Source of the DNA: WYZ-LMO2 sp038731605
Lineage (GTDB): Archaea; Halobacteriota; Archaeoglobi; Archaeoglobales; Archaeoglobaceae
Direction: 5' to 3'
DNA: 19,551 nucleotides
NCBI GenBank assembly: GCA_038731605.1
Contig: JAVYQP010000013.1
Location: forward strand, 1-19,551
Of this stretch, positions 13,636-19,551 are shown piece by piece. The translations under genes were made by a program, and so were the position numbers. The notes below the pieces were generated by a model. It was not told the origin of the DNA, did no database searches, and saw nothing but the letters and a program-made list of their open reading frames with translations. Within the stretch, counting starts at the first letter, position 1. Every line of letters starts with the position of its first letter.

Positions 13636-15294
13636 ATGAGGTTCAAAGAGTTCGCTGAGTTCTGCGAGAGCATCGAAAAAATATCCTCGACTCTCGAGCT
13701 AACCGCAAGAATTGCGGACTTCTTAAGGAAAATCGAGGATAACGAAGATCTATACAACGTCGTCCTTTTCATAATGGGCAAGATCTACCCACCCTGGGAT
13801 GAAAGAGAGCTCGGTGTAGGCATTGGCTTGCTATACGAAGCGCTCGAGAACGTGAGCGGGAAGAAAAAGGGAGAAATAGAGGACATGGTTCGAGAACTCG
13901 GAGATCTTGGGTTGGTCAGCGAGAGACTCATACAAGAGAGAAGGATGCTCACGCTCGAGTTCGAGGAGTTGACGATAAAAAGGCTGAGGGAGATTCTCGA
14001 TGAGATCGCAGAGTCAAGCGGGGAGGGGAGCAGAAAAAAGAAGATCTTGCTTCTCACCGGACTTTACGGACAAACGACGCAACTCGAGGCGAAGTTCGTA
14101 ACGAGGTTGATAATGAACGAGATGCGCTTGGGCGTTGGCGAGGGGATCGTGAGGGATGCGATCGCAAAGGCGTTTGGAGTCGACGAGGAGCTCGTTGAAA
14201 GGGCGTATATGATCACGAACGACCTCGGAAAAGTCGCTGTTACCGCAAAAACGAGCGGGGAGCAAGGACTGAAGGCGATGAAAGTCGAAGTTGGGATTCC
14301 TGTTAGAATGATGCTTGCACAGGTTGCAGAAAGCTTTGATGAAGCGATAGAAAACGGAAACGTTGCAATAGAATGGAAGTTCGACGGGAGCAGAGTTCAA
14401 ATACACTGGGATGGAAAAGCTCCGAAAATCTATTCAAGAAGGCTCGAAAACGTAACAAACGCTTTGCCGGAGATTGCGGAAGAGGTGAAGAGGTGCGTCA
14501 AGCCTTCGGTTATTCTCGATGGCGAAGTGATTGCGGTTAAAGATGGGAAGCCGATGCCTTTCCAGCAAGTGCTCCGAAGATTTAGAAGGAAGCACGAGGT
14601 CTCGAAGATGATGGAAAAAATCCCGCTACAGCTCTACGTTTTCGATATCCTCTACGCAAACGGCGAAGTGATAGACAGATCGCTTGAGGAGAGAAGAAGA
14701 ATTCTCAAAGAGTTCGTGAAAGAATCAGAGAAAATAAAGATCGCAGAGCAAGTTGTCAGTCGAGAAAAGGAGCAGGTGGAGAAGATCTTCAACGAAGCTA
14801 TAAACGCCGGGCATGAGGGAGTCATGCTGAAAAATCCCACCTCGCCCTACGTTCCCGGGAAGAGGGGGAAGCACTGGTTAAAGCTTAAGTCTGTGATGGA
14901 AACGCTCGACTTAGTCGTTGTCGGCGGAGAGTGGGGTGAGGGGAAGAGGAGTCATCTGATAAGCTCTTACGAGCTTGCTTGCGTCGACAACACAACGGGA
15001 AAACTGCTCAGGGTTGGGAGAGTCGCTACGGGATTTACAGACGAGGATTTAGAGGAGCTCACAGAGCTTTTCAAGCAGATCATAGTTTACAGGGAGGGAA
15101 AAATCGTCGAATTCATGCCAAGGTATGTCTTCGAAGTCGCTTATCAGGAGATCCAGAAGAGTCCGAAATACGAGAGTGGTTTCGCATTGAGATTTCCACG
15201 CTTCGTTCGACTGAGGGACGACAAAGACGTGAGCGAGGCGGACACAATAAAGAGAGTCGAAGAACTCTACGAATTACAGGCTAAGAAGACCTAA
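13636..15294 (+). CDS. lig: ATP-dependent DNA ligase
   Basis: This 552-residue archaeal replicative/repair ligase has the usual length and three parts: an N-terminal DNA-binding domain (about 1-220), an adenylation domain and an OB-fold domain (from about 425). The nucleotidyl-transferase motifs are complete: motif I K248-F-D-G in IEWKFDGSRVQIHWDG, the lysine that carries AMP; DGEVIAVKDG; LYVFDILYANG; EGVMLKNPTSPYVPGKRG; and HWLKLK (motif V). It seals nicks in duplex DNA, joining Okazaki fragments and finishing repair. Its 3' end overlaps the convergent Cys-rich gene by 4 bp. Leaderless start at 13636 is inferred from the TATA core 24-25 nt upstream. Confidence 0.96.
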   Translation: MRFKEFAEFCESIEKISSTLELTARIADFLRKIEDNEDLYNVVLFIMGKIYPPWDERELGVGIGLLYEALENVSGKKKGEIEDMVRELGDLGLVSERLIQERRMLTLEFEELTIKRLREILDEIAESSGEGSRKKKILLLTGLYGQTTQLEAKFVTRLIMNEMRLGVGEGIVRDAIAKAFGVDEELVERAYMITNDLGKVAVTAKTSGEQGLKAMKVEVGIPVRMMLAQVAESFDEAIENGNVAIEWKFDGSRVQIHWDGKAPKIYSRRLENVTNALPEIAEEVKRCVKPSVILDGEVIAVKDGKPMPFQQVLRRFRRKHEVSKMMEKIPLQLYVFDILYANGEVIDRSLEERRRILKEFVKESEKIKIAEQVVSREKEQVEKIFNEAINAGHEGVMLKNPTSPYVPGKRGKHWLKLKSVMETLDLVVVGGEWGEGKRSHLISSYELACVDNTTGKLLRVGRVATGFTDEDLEELTELFKQIIVYREGKIVEFMPRYVFEVAYQEIQKSPKYESGFALRFPRFVRLRDDKDVSEADTIKRVEELYELQAKKT

Positions 15295-15893
15295 GTTCTG
15301 AGCGCAGTTATTATACCATGGCATTTGCAGGCAGTTGCGACGACGATTTTTTCAGCCCTCTCAGCCTCCCTTAGAACTGCCAAGAAGTCTTCCCCTTTTA
15401 TCGCTCCAATCCCGGGAGCGAGCTGGTGGCTTACGAGAACCTTTGCCTCGTTGCACGCAAATTTTATGAGCTCGAACATTGCGCACGGGCGTTTTATCTT
15501 CGTTACAGGGCAAACTTCTGGTGAGGAGCAGTTCTCAACGCAAATTTCGTCTCTGTTGTAGCTCACAACAATACTACCTTTTCCCGCCGAAACAACGACT
15601 TTCATCGGAAGCCCAGCCAAGATTTCGTTCACTTTTTCGTTCCATGGCTTAAATCGATGTTTTATCGCTTCCGCTACAACGTGGATCGGTGCGGTCGGGA
15701 AGATCCAATCGGGTTTAAGCTTTTCAGCAAACTTCGGCAAATCTTCAGCTCTGGCTTTCACGAACTTGTCCCTGAAAGCTTTTGCAACTTCGCAATCATC
15801 GCTCGGATCGAGCACAACAAAATCTCGCTTCTTTGTCAAAAGAAACTCAACCGCCTTTAAGCCAAACCTCCCCCCACCGACCACGATGTCCAT
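15291..15893 (-). CDS. Cys-rich Rossmann-like protein of unknown function
   Basis: From the ATG at 15893 this protein has 200 residues; an in-frame TTG at 15902 is possible, but the TATA core sits about 24 nt upstream of the ATG. The start MDIVVGGGRFGLKAVEFLL is a glycine-rich nucleotide-binding loop like that of TrkA-N/RCK or other Rossmann NAD(P) domains, followed by FVVLDPSDDC at the end of the second strand. The second half holds C118, C122, C128 and C137 (CVENCSSPEVCP, then RPC), C147, and C189-K-C191-H near the C-terminus, which could hold a metal or Fe-S cluster. I recognise similar Cys-patterned conserved hypothetical proteins in anaerobes but know no function. It diverges from the eS17 gene with one TATA core between them and overlaps the DNA ligase stop by 4 bp. 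Confidence 0.78.
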   Translation of the reverse strand: MDIVVGGGRFGLKAVEFLLTKKRDFVVLDPSDDCEVAKAFRDKFVKARAEDLPKFAEKLKPDWIFPTAPIHVVAEAIKHRFKPWNEKVNEILAGLPMKVVVSAGKGSIVVSYNRDEICVENCSSPEVCPVTKIKRPCAMFELIKFACNEAKVLVSHQLAPGIGAIKGEDFLAVLREAERAEKIVVATACKCHGIITALRT

Positions 15894-15913
15894 GCGACTC
15901 AACGACGTAAAGG

Positions 15914-15919
15914 TTTAAA
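15914..15919. promoter_or_regulatory. Shared TATA-like core between the Cys-rich gene and the eS17-dapA operon
   Basis: TTTAAA is centred about 24 nt from the minus-strand ATG at 15893 and about 26 nt from the plus-strand ATG at 15943. The two start codons are only 50 nt apart and no other AT-rich core lies between them, so a single symmetric TATA box probably serves both genes. Confidence 0.55.
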
Positions 15920-15942
15920 TGCCCTTCTACTTTTTGAGATTC

Positions 15943-16140
15943 ATGGGGACCGTGAAGCCGACTTACATAAAGGTAATAGCGACAGAGCTCCTGAAGAGGT
16001 ATCCTGAGATGTTTACTTCGAACTTCGACGAGAACAAGAAGCTCGTTTCCCAGCTTACAACCATAAAAAGCAAGACGATACGCAACAGAGTTGCGGGATA
16101 CATAACGAGGAAGGTAAACAAGGGAATGAAGGGATCGTAA
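15943..16140 (+). CDS. rps17e: Small ribosomal subunit protein eS17
   Basis: The ATG at 15943 gives 65 residues beginning MGTVKPTYIKVIATELLKRY, which is the normal N-terminus of archaeal S17e. The upstream in-frame ATG at 15919 overlaps the TATA core and is rejected. The body (DENKKLVSQLTTIKSKTIRNRVAGYITR) is diagnostic, with a basic C-terminus. It is an archaeal/eukaryotic-type protein of the small ribosomal subunit. Its stop overlaps the dapA start by one base (TAATG), so the two are co-transcribed and probably translationally coupled. The same pairing occurs in A. fulgidus as I recall. Confidence 0.95.
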   Translation: MGTVKPTYIKVIATELLKRYPEMFTSNFDENKKLVSQLTTIKSKTIRNRVAGYITRKVNKGMKGS

Positions 16141-17009
16141 TGTTCAAGGGCGTAATTCCCGCTCTTGTAACACCCTTCAGGGAAGACTCCAGCGTAGACT
16201 ACGAAGGACTGGCTAAGAACTTGGACTACTTGGAGAAGTTCGTAGACGCTTTGGTTCCGTGCGGAACGACTGGCGAAGCTTCGACGCTTAGCTACGAAGA
16301 GCACGTCGAAGTCGTGAGATTTGTCGCCGAAACCTCTAAGCTTCCCGTGATCGGTGGCTCTGGATCAAATTCGACGAGGGAAGCAATCTGGCTCACAAAA
16401 GAGGTTGAAAAAGCTGGAGCGGAAGCTGCGATGCTTGTAACACCTTACTACAACAAACCAAACGACGCTGGATTGCTCGAGCACTACAAAGCGGTCGCCA
16501 AAGAGGTTTCCATACCCCTTATAATCTACAACATCCCCTCGAGAACTGGTATCAACGTCTCAGCGCAGTTGATGGCAAAGATTGCAGAGATAGAGAACGT
16601 CGTAGGCGTTAAGGAGGCAAGCGGAAATCTGAAGCAGATATCGGACATAATAAGGCTTGTAAAGAAAAAGGATTTCACAGTTCTCTCGGGCGACGACTTT
16701 CTCACGTTGCCAATCCTTGCGATTGGCGGTAAGGGAGTGATAAGCGTAGCAGCGAACGTTGCACCCAAGATGATGAAGGATCTTTACAACGCCTTCGTAG
16801 AGGGGAAGATAGCAAAGGCGATCGAAATCCACCAAAAGCTCTCGCCACTCTTCGATGCGCTCTTCATCGACACAAACCCAATTCCAGTGAAGAAGGCGAT
16901 GGAGCTCCTTGGACTCGCAGCGGGGAAGCCAAGGTTGCCACTTGTAGAGTTGAGCCCAGAGAAGACCGAAAAGCTGAAAGCGGTGATGAAGGAGCTCGGG
17001 CTGATTTGA
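16140..17009 (+). CDS. dapA: 4-hydroxy-tetrahydrodipicolinate synthase
   Basis: This 289-residue class I aldolase-type TIM barrel condenses pyruvate and aspartate semialdehyde to hydroxy-tetrahydrodipicolinate, the first committed step to lysine and diaminopimelate. The Schiff-base lysine is K158 (VVGVKEASGN). Y130 (IIYNIPSRTG) and T43 (CGTTGEAS) form the proton relay, and R135 contacts aspartate semialdehyde; all are spaced as in E. coli DapA (K161, Y133, T44, R138). R135 favours DapA over related KDG or N-acetylneuraminate lyases. It starts by TAATG overlap with eS17. Its TGA abuts the stop of the convergent birA gene with no spacer. Confidence 0.93.
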   Translation: MFKGVIPALVTPFREDSSVDYEGLAKNLDYLEKFVDALVPCGTTGEASTLSYEEHVEVVRFVAETSKLPVIGGSGSNSTREAIWLTKEVEKAGAEAAMLVTPYYNKPNDAGLLEHYKAVAKEVSIPLIIYNIPSRTGINVSAQLMAKIAEIENVVGVKEASGNLKQISDIIRLVKKKDFTVLSGDDFLTLPILAIGGKGVISVAANVAPKMMKDLYNAFVEGKIAKAIEIHQKLSPLFDALFIDTNPIPVKKAMELLGLAAGKPRLPLVELSPEKTEKLKAVMKELGLI

Positions 17010-17723
17010 TCATCTAAGGTGGATGCAGTCTCCGGAGTAGATTTTTTCCCCGCTCACCACTATCGCTCCATCCTCGCTCAACTCTGCGATCCCTTCGATA
17101 ACCCTTCCAGGAGTTATGACTTTCACTCTCTTCCCCCTTGTTTCGCAGATCTTTGCGAATCTTTCGAAGATCTCCCGCCACTTTCCTGCAAGGAGGTCGG
17201 CGTAGTTTTTTGCGAAGTTCTTTGTCACGTTTTCGAACACCTCTTCCCTTGTCATCGGATAGTAGCTTCTTACGTTGCACGCAAACTCGAATTCGGAGAC
17301 GTCGTTTTCAACGTTTATCCCAATTCCAACAATAGCCTTATTCTCGAAAAGTTCTCCAAGAATCCCACAGAACTTTTTACCAAAGAGAAGCACATCGTTT
17401 GGCCACTTTATCCTCGAATCTTTCACAGCTTCGGCAACTGAGAGCGCTGAGATGAGTGTGAGCTTTGAGACGTTGTAAGCGGGTAGCACGATCGAGAAGT
17501 AAAGCCCTCCTCTCTTGCTAACCCAACTCCTTTCGAGCCTTCCTCTCCCGCTTGTTTGTTCTTCCGCAAAGAGTAGAGAGAAGGGTCTTGCAGACTTCGC
17601 CTTCTCGTTCGTTGAGTCTACGAGCTCGAAAAAATGGAATTCTTCAAGGAAGGGCAAATTCCTAAAGGCGATTTCTGCGAACTCAAAAGCCTTCTCAATT
17701 CCTTTCTCTCCCCTTCTAATCAC
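17010..17723 (-). CDS. birA: Biotin protein ligase (catalytic domain only)
   Basis: The frame is open upstream to 17831, but that part lies inside the MEMO gene. The GTG at 17723 (overlapping the MEMO stop by 8 nt, 237 residues) is the most economical start; ATG 17747 is an alternative. Key motifs are ELVDSTNEKAK (about 34-43), EEQTSGRGRLERSWVSKRGG with the biotinyl-AMP loop GRGRLERSW (59-67), and KWPNDVLLFGKKFCGILGE (106-124). The C-terminal SH3-like domain (VKVITPGRVIEGIAELSEDG) is present. There is no N-terminal helix-turn-helix, so it is a class I ligase that does not repress transcription. It activates biotin with ATP and attaches it to carboxylase or decarboxylase subunits. Translation is probably coupled to the MEMO gene. 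Confidence 0.9.
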   Translation of the reverse strand: MIRRGEKGIEKAFEFAEIAFRNLPFLEEFHFFELVDSTNEKAKSARPFSLLFAEEQTSGRGRLERSWVSKRGGLYFSIVLPAYNVSKLTLISALSVAEAVKDSRIKWPNDVLLFGKKFCGILGELFENKAIVGIGINVENDVSEFEFACNVRSYYPMTREEVFENVTKNFAKNYADLLAGKWREIFERFAKICETRGKRVKVITPGRVIEGIAELSEDGAIVVSGEKIYSGDCIHLR

Positions 17724-18507
17724 CAGTCCTGAAAACGATCCCCGCATAGCCCACGACGAAGCTCTTATCTGCGACATCGCCACTCGTTGAGTAGTCAACG
17801 AGCTCAGCCTTCGCATTCTTCGCAATCGCATAGTTCATCGCAACCGCTATTGCGCCGTAACCACAAACGCTTGCGTCGATCTCGTAGATCTTTTTGTAAT
17901 ACTTCGCAACGTCCATCGACAAAATTGCGTCGATCACAATTCTATCCCTCTTTCTACACTCAGCATCGCTCAAGTAGTGGTGCATGTCCGAGGATGCGAC
18001 GACCACGATTTTTCTCCCAGTTCTTTTCTCTGCTTCCAATATCTCCTCCGCAACCTCCTTCGCAGTCTCCTCATCCTGCAACCGCAAACAGATTACGACG
18101 ATCTTAAAATCCTTGTGTAAAAACTGGAGGAACGGAATTTGGACTTCCCCGCTGTGCTCCTCGATGTGCGCATCCTCGTCTTCCGCAACTATCTTTTTTG
18201 GCATCGCCTTTATGAAATCGAGGTCACTCTCAACTTTTCCCAACGGTGTCAACCAAGTTTCCGTAGAAACCGCAACCGGTAAACCGTAACCAGTGTGGTT
18301 CGGGCAAACGATCACAAAGGTCTCCGCATCTGGTAGCATCGAGTGAACGATTCCAGCGGTTTTTCCAGAGTAGATGTAGCCAGCATGTGGTGAAACGCAA
18401 GCAACGATTCGCTCATCTTTTCTTGGATTCGTGAACTTCCTAAGCATCTGCTCCAAGTTCTCCTTACGAGAAGGGTAAAAACTTCCGGCAACCGCAGGTC
18501 TGCGCAT
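17716..18507 (-). CDS. MEMO1-family protein
   Basis: From the ATG at 18507 this protein has 263 residues, the usual size, beginning MRRPAVAGSFYP as in archaeal homologues; the longer frame to 18549 overlaps the upstream gene. Conserved residues are H41 (SPHAGYIYSG), H71 (CPNHTGYG), E117-H118 (EEHSGEVQIPFL), H176/H177 (SSDMHHYL) and C215 (CGYGAI). These correspond to the histidines and cysteine that bind metal (iron or copper) in human MEMO1. The fold is that of extradiol dioxygenases, but the archaeal reaction is unknown. In many archaea the gene sits near isoprenoid genes; here it precedes birA with an 8-nt overlap. A TATA-like core 24 nt upstream indicates its own leaderless promoter inside the end of the thiolase gene. 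Confidence 0.9.
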   Translation of the reverse strand: MRRPAVAGSFYPSRKENLEQMLRKFTNPRKDERIVACVSPHAGYIYSGKTAGIVHSMLPDAETFVIVCPNHTGYGLPVAVSTETWLTPLGKVESDLDFIKAMPKKIVAEDEDAHIEEHSGEVQIPFLQFLHKDFKIVVICLRLQDEETAKEVAEEILEAEKRTGRKIVVVASSDMHHYLSDAECRKRDRIVIDAILSMDVAKYYKKIYEIDASVCGYGAIAVAMNYAIAKNAKAELVDYSTSGDVADKSFVVGYAGIVFRTGD

Positions 18508-18527
18508 GAATGGAGTTGCGTTCAAGG

Positions 18528-18534
18528 TATTAAA
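18528..18534 (-). promoter_or_regulatory. TATA-like core for the MEMO-birA pair
   Basis: The minus strand reads TTTAATA, centred 24 nt upstream of the ATG at 18507. It overlaps the last codons of the tRNA thiolase gene. This supports the short MEMO start and a separate leaderless transcript. Confidence 0.45.
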
Positions 18535-19480
18535 CCTTCTCGTAAACAAGCGATTTGCAATGCCTCATGCTTATTTTTTCTCCGAGCTCATTCACGAATT
18601 TACAAGCTTGGCAAATCTTCTGCGAAGTCGGTTCTCCGCAAATCTCGCAACGATTTAAATCTATCTGAGGATTCGTTATCTTAAGGCACTCAGAAAGCTT
18701 TTCAAGGCTACGGAGTATCGAAATCTTTCTCCCCGGGCGCTCCCTTTCGAACTCGTAGATGAAATCTCTCACAGTCGCCCTCATCGGGAGCTCGCTGTAT
18801 GGGCATTCGTCGAAGATAAGCTTGTAGCCCTTCAGCATCCCATAGATCACGACTTCTTTCTCGTAGACTTCCCTAAACGGCTTTATCCTCATCACGAGGT
18901 TTTCTTGCTCCCGTTGCGGAATGAGCCTTGCGAGTCTGTCGATGTCTGCGTTTATGAAGTTCATGAGTATTGTCTGCGCTTCGTCGTCGAGATTGTGCGC
19001 AGTTGCGAGCTTCGTCGCAGAAAGTTCCCTCGCAGTTCTGTTCAACAAATACTTTCTAAAGACTCCGCAGTAAGCACACGGCGATTTCTCGCCAACTTTA
19101 ACAATCTCATCGAGCGTCGTGCTAAAGTTATCCTTGACGCTCACAACGTAGTGGTCTATCCCCAACTCCTTCGTAACTTTTTTCGCAACCTCCACGGTTT
19201 TTTCCCTGTAGTTCGCAATACCCTCGTCGATCGTGATCGCAAAGAACTCCAAGTCTCTTCTTCCACCATAGTTCTCGATTAAAAACTGTGTAAGCGTAAC
19301 GCTATCCTTCCCCCCGCTCAAAGCGATTGCAACAGCATCACCACTCTCGATCATCTTGTGCTTCTTTATCGTGCTCCTAACCCTTTTTTCGAAGAAGTTT
19401 ATGAAGTGCTTCTTGCAGAAGTGCTTTCCCGAGTAGCGTTGGAAATAAACAGCGTCCCTGTTGCAGTAAGAGCATTTCAT
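18530..19480 (-). CDS. ttuA: TtuA-like tRNA 2-thiolation enzyme (PP-loop ATPase)
   Basis: This 316-residue cytoplasmic enzyme adenylates and thiolates a uridine in tRNA. It has an N-terminal zinc finger (C3, C6, C22, H25), the PP-loop SGGKDS (55-60), catalytic and cluster cysteines C135 and C138 (SPCAYCG) with C226 (DECPYSE), TAHNLDDEAQT, and a C-terminal zinc ribbon (C278, C281, C290, C293). This domain set matches the TtuA/Ncs6/TIGR00269 group. Members make 5-methyl-2-thiouridine at position 54 (TtuA, heat stability of tRNA) or 2-thiouridine at position 34 (Ncs6/Ctu1). A hyperthermophile would benefit from the first, but I cannot tell the two apart with certainty. The start ATG overlaps the stop of an upstream gene (ATGA, 19477-19480). 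Confidence 0.9.
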   Translation of the reverse strand: MKCSYCNRDAVYFQRYSGKHFCKKHFINFFEKRVRSTIKKHKMIESGDAVAIALSGGKDSVTLTQFLIENYGGRRDLEFFAITIDEGIANYREKTVEVAKKVTKELGIDHYVVSVKDNFSTTLDEIVKVGEKSPCAYCGVFRKYLLNRTARELSATKLATAHNLDDEAQTILMNFINADIDRLARLIPQREQENLVMRIKPFREVYEKEVVIYGMLKGYKLIFDECPYSELPMRATVRDFIYEFERERPGRKISILRSLEKLSECLKITNPQIDLNRCEICGEPTSQKICQACKFVNELGEKISMRHCKSLVYEKV

Positions 19481-19551
19481 AGCTTCAGATTCTCTTTGCT
19501 GTAAACGATCTTCAGATCTCTAACGCCATCGATCTTCCGAACACTTTCCGC
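19477..19551 (-). CDS. C-terminal end of an unidentified protein
   Basis: On the minus strand a frame is open from the right edge for 24 codons and ends with TGA at 19479-19477, overlapping the ATG of the tRNA thiolase gene (ATGA). The residues are AESVRKIDGVRDLKIVYSKE then NLKL. This is too short to identify. Translational coupling suggests a shared function with the thiolase, for instance tRNA modification or sulfur transfer, but that is inference only. Confidence 0.6.
   Translation of the reverse strand, partial: AESVRKIDGVRDLKIVYSKENLKL

Noticed and set aside
15919..15942. Longer start for eS17
   Set aside because: The upstream ATG overlaps the end of the TATA core, and the extra eight residues are absent from the usual eS17 N-terminus (MGTVKPTYIK-like).
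18508..18549. Longer start for the MEMO protein
   Set aside because: It overlaps the thiolase stop and the TATA-like core, and homologues start at MRRPAVAGSFYP-like sequence.
1..19551. CRISPR array, tRNA or rRNA gene, insertion sequence, integration site
   Set aside because: I looked for spaced direct repeats, tRNA-like sequence in the gaps, transposase frames and terminal repeats and saw none; nearly all bases are inside identified genes.

Overview
The window looks like a chromosomal segment of a hyperthermophilic euryarchaeon, most probably a member of the Archaeoglobales (Archaeoglobus, Ferroglobus or Geoglobus type). The reasons are an Alba chromatin protein, ribosomal protein eS17, a 552-residue archaeal ATP-dependent DNA ligase, a CimA-type citramalate synthase, an archaeal TtuA-type tRNA thiolase, archaeal TATA boxes and compact genes rich in Lys and Glu codons. 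From memory, the CimA and Alba proteins resemble those of Archaeoglobus fulgidus closely; no database search was possible.

Layout, left to right. 1-811 (-): N-terminal part of a type II/IV secretion (GspE/PilB/FlaI-like) ATPase that runs off the left edge. 851-2101 (-): MTA/SAH/5'-deoxyadenosine deaminase. 2180-4042 (+): indolepyruvate:ferredoxin oxidoreductase alpha subunit, followed by a possible small two-helix membrane protein. 4206-7009 (-): a translationally coupled pair of radical SAM enzymes (SPASM type, then B12-binding type). 7030-7859 (+): a winged-helix regulator and a HIT-family hydrolase. 7809-8789 (-): a TPR protein. 8838-10307 (+): citramalate synthase. 10379-10648 (+): Alba. 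10686-13587 (+): a three-gene operon for a 2-hydroxyacyl-CoA dehydratase/benzoyl-CoA reductase-like enzyme with its ATP-driven activator. 13636-15294 (+): DNA ligase. 15291-15893 (-): a Cys-rich Rossmann-like protein of unknown function. 15943-17009 (+): eS17 and dihydrodipicolinate synthase. 17010-19551 (-): biotin protein ligase, a MEMO1-family protein, a TtuA-like tRNA thiolation enzyme and the last 24 codons of another gene.

The DNA is very gene-dense. No intergenic gap exceeds about 80 bp, so there is no long non-coding stretch. I see no tRNA or rRNA gene, CRISPR array or insertion sequence. A recurring architecture stands out. A TATA-like AT core lies 24-26 nt upstream of the start codon in about ten places, which predicts widespread leaderless transcription. 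In three divergent pairs a single AT core sits between the genes and appears able to serve both directions. Several convergent pairs overlap or abut at their stop codons.

The most interesting unexplained elements are the radical SAM pair with its divergent winged-helix regulator and an inverted repeat between them, and the three-component dehydratase/reductase operon, whose substrate cannot be told from context. Next come the Cys-rich Rossmann-like protein sharing a promoter with eS17, and the IorA gene without a neighbouring IorB.
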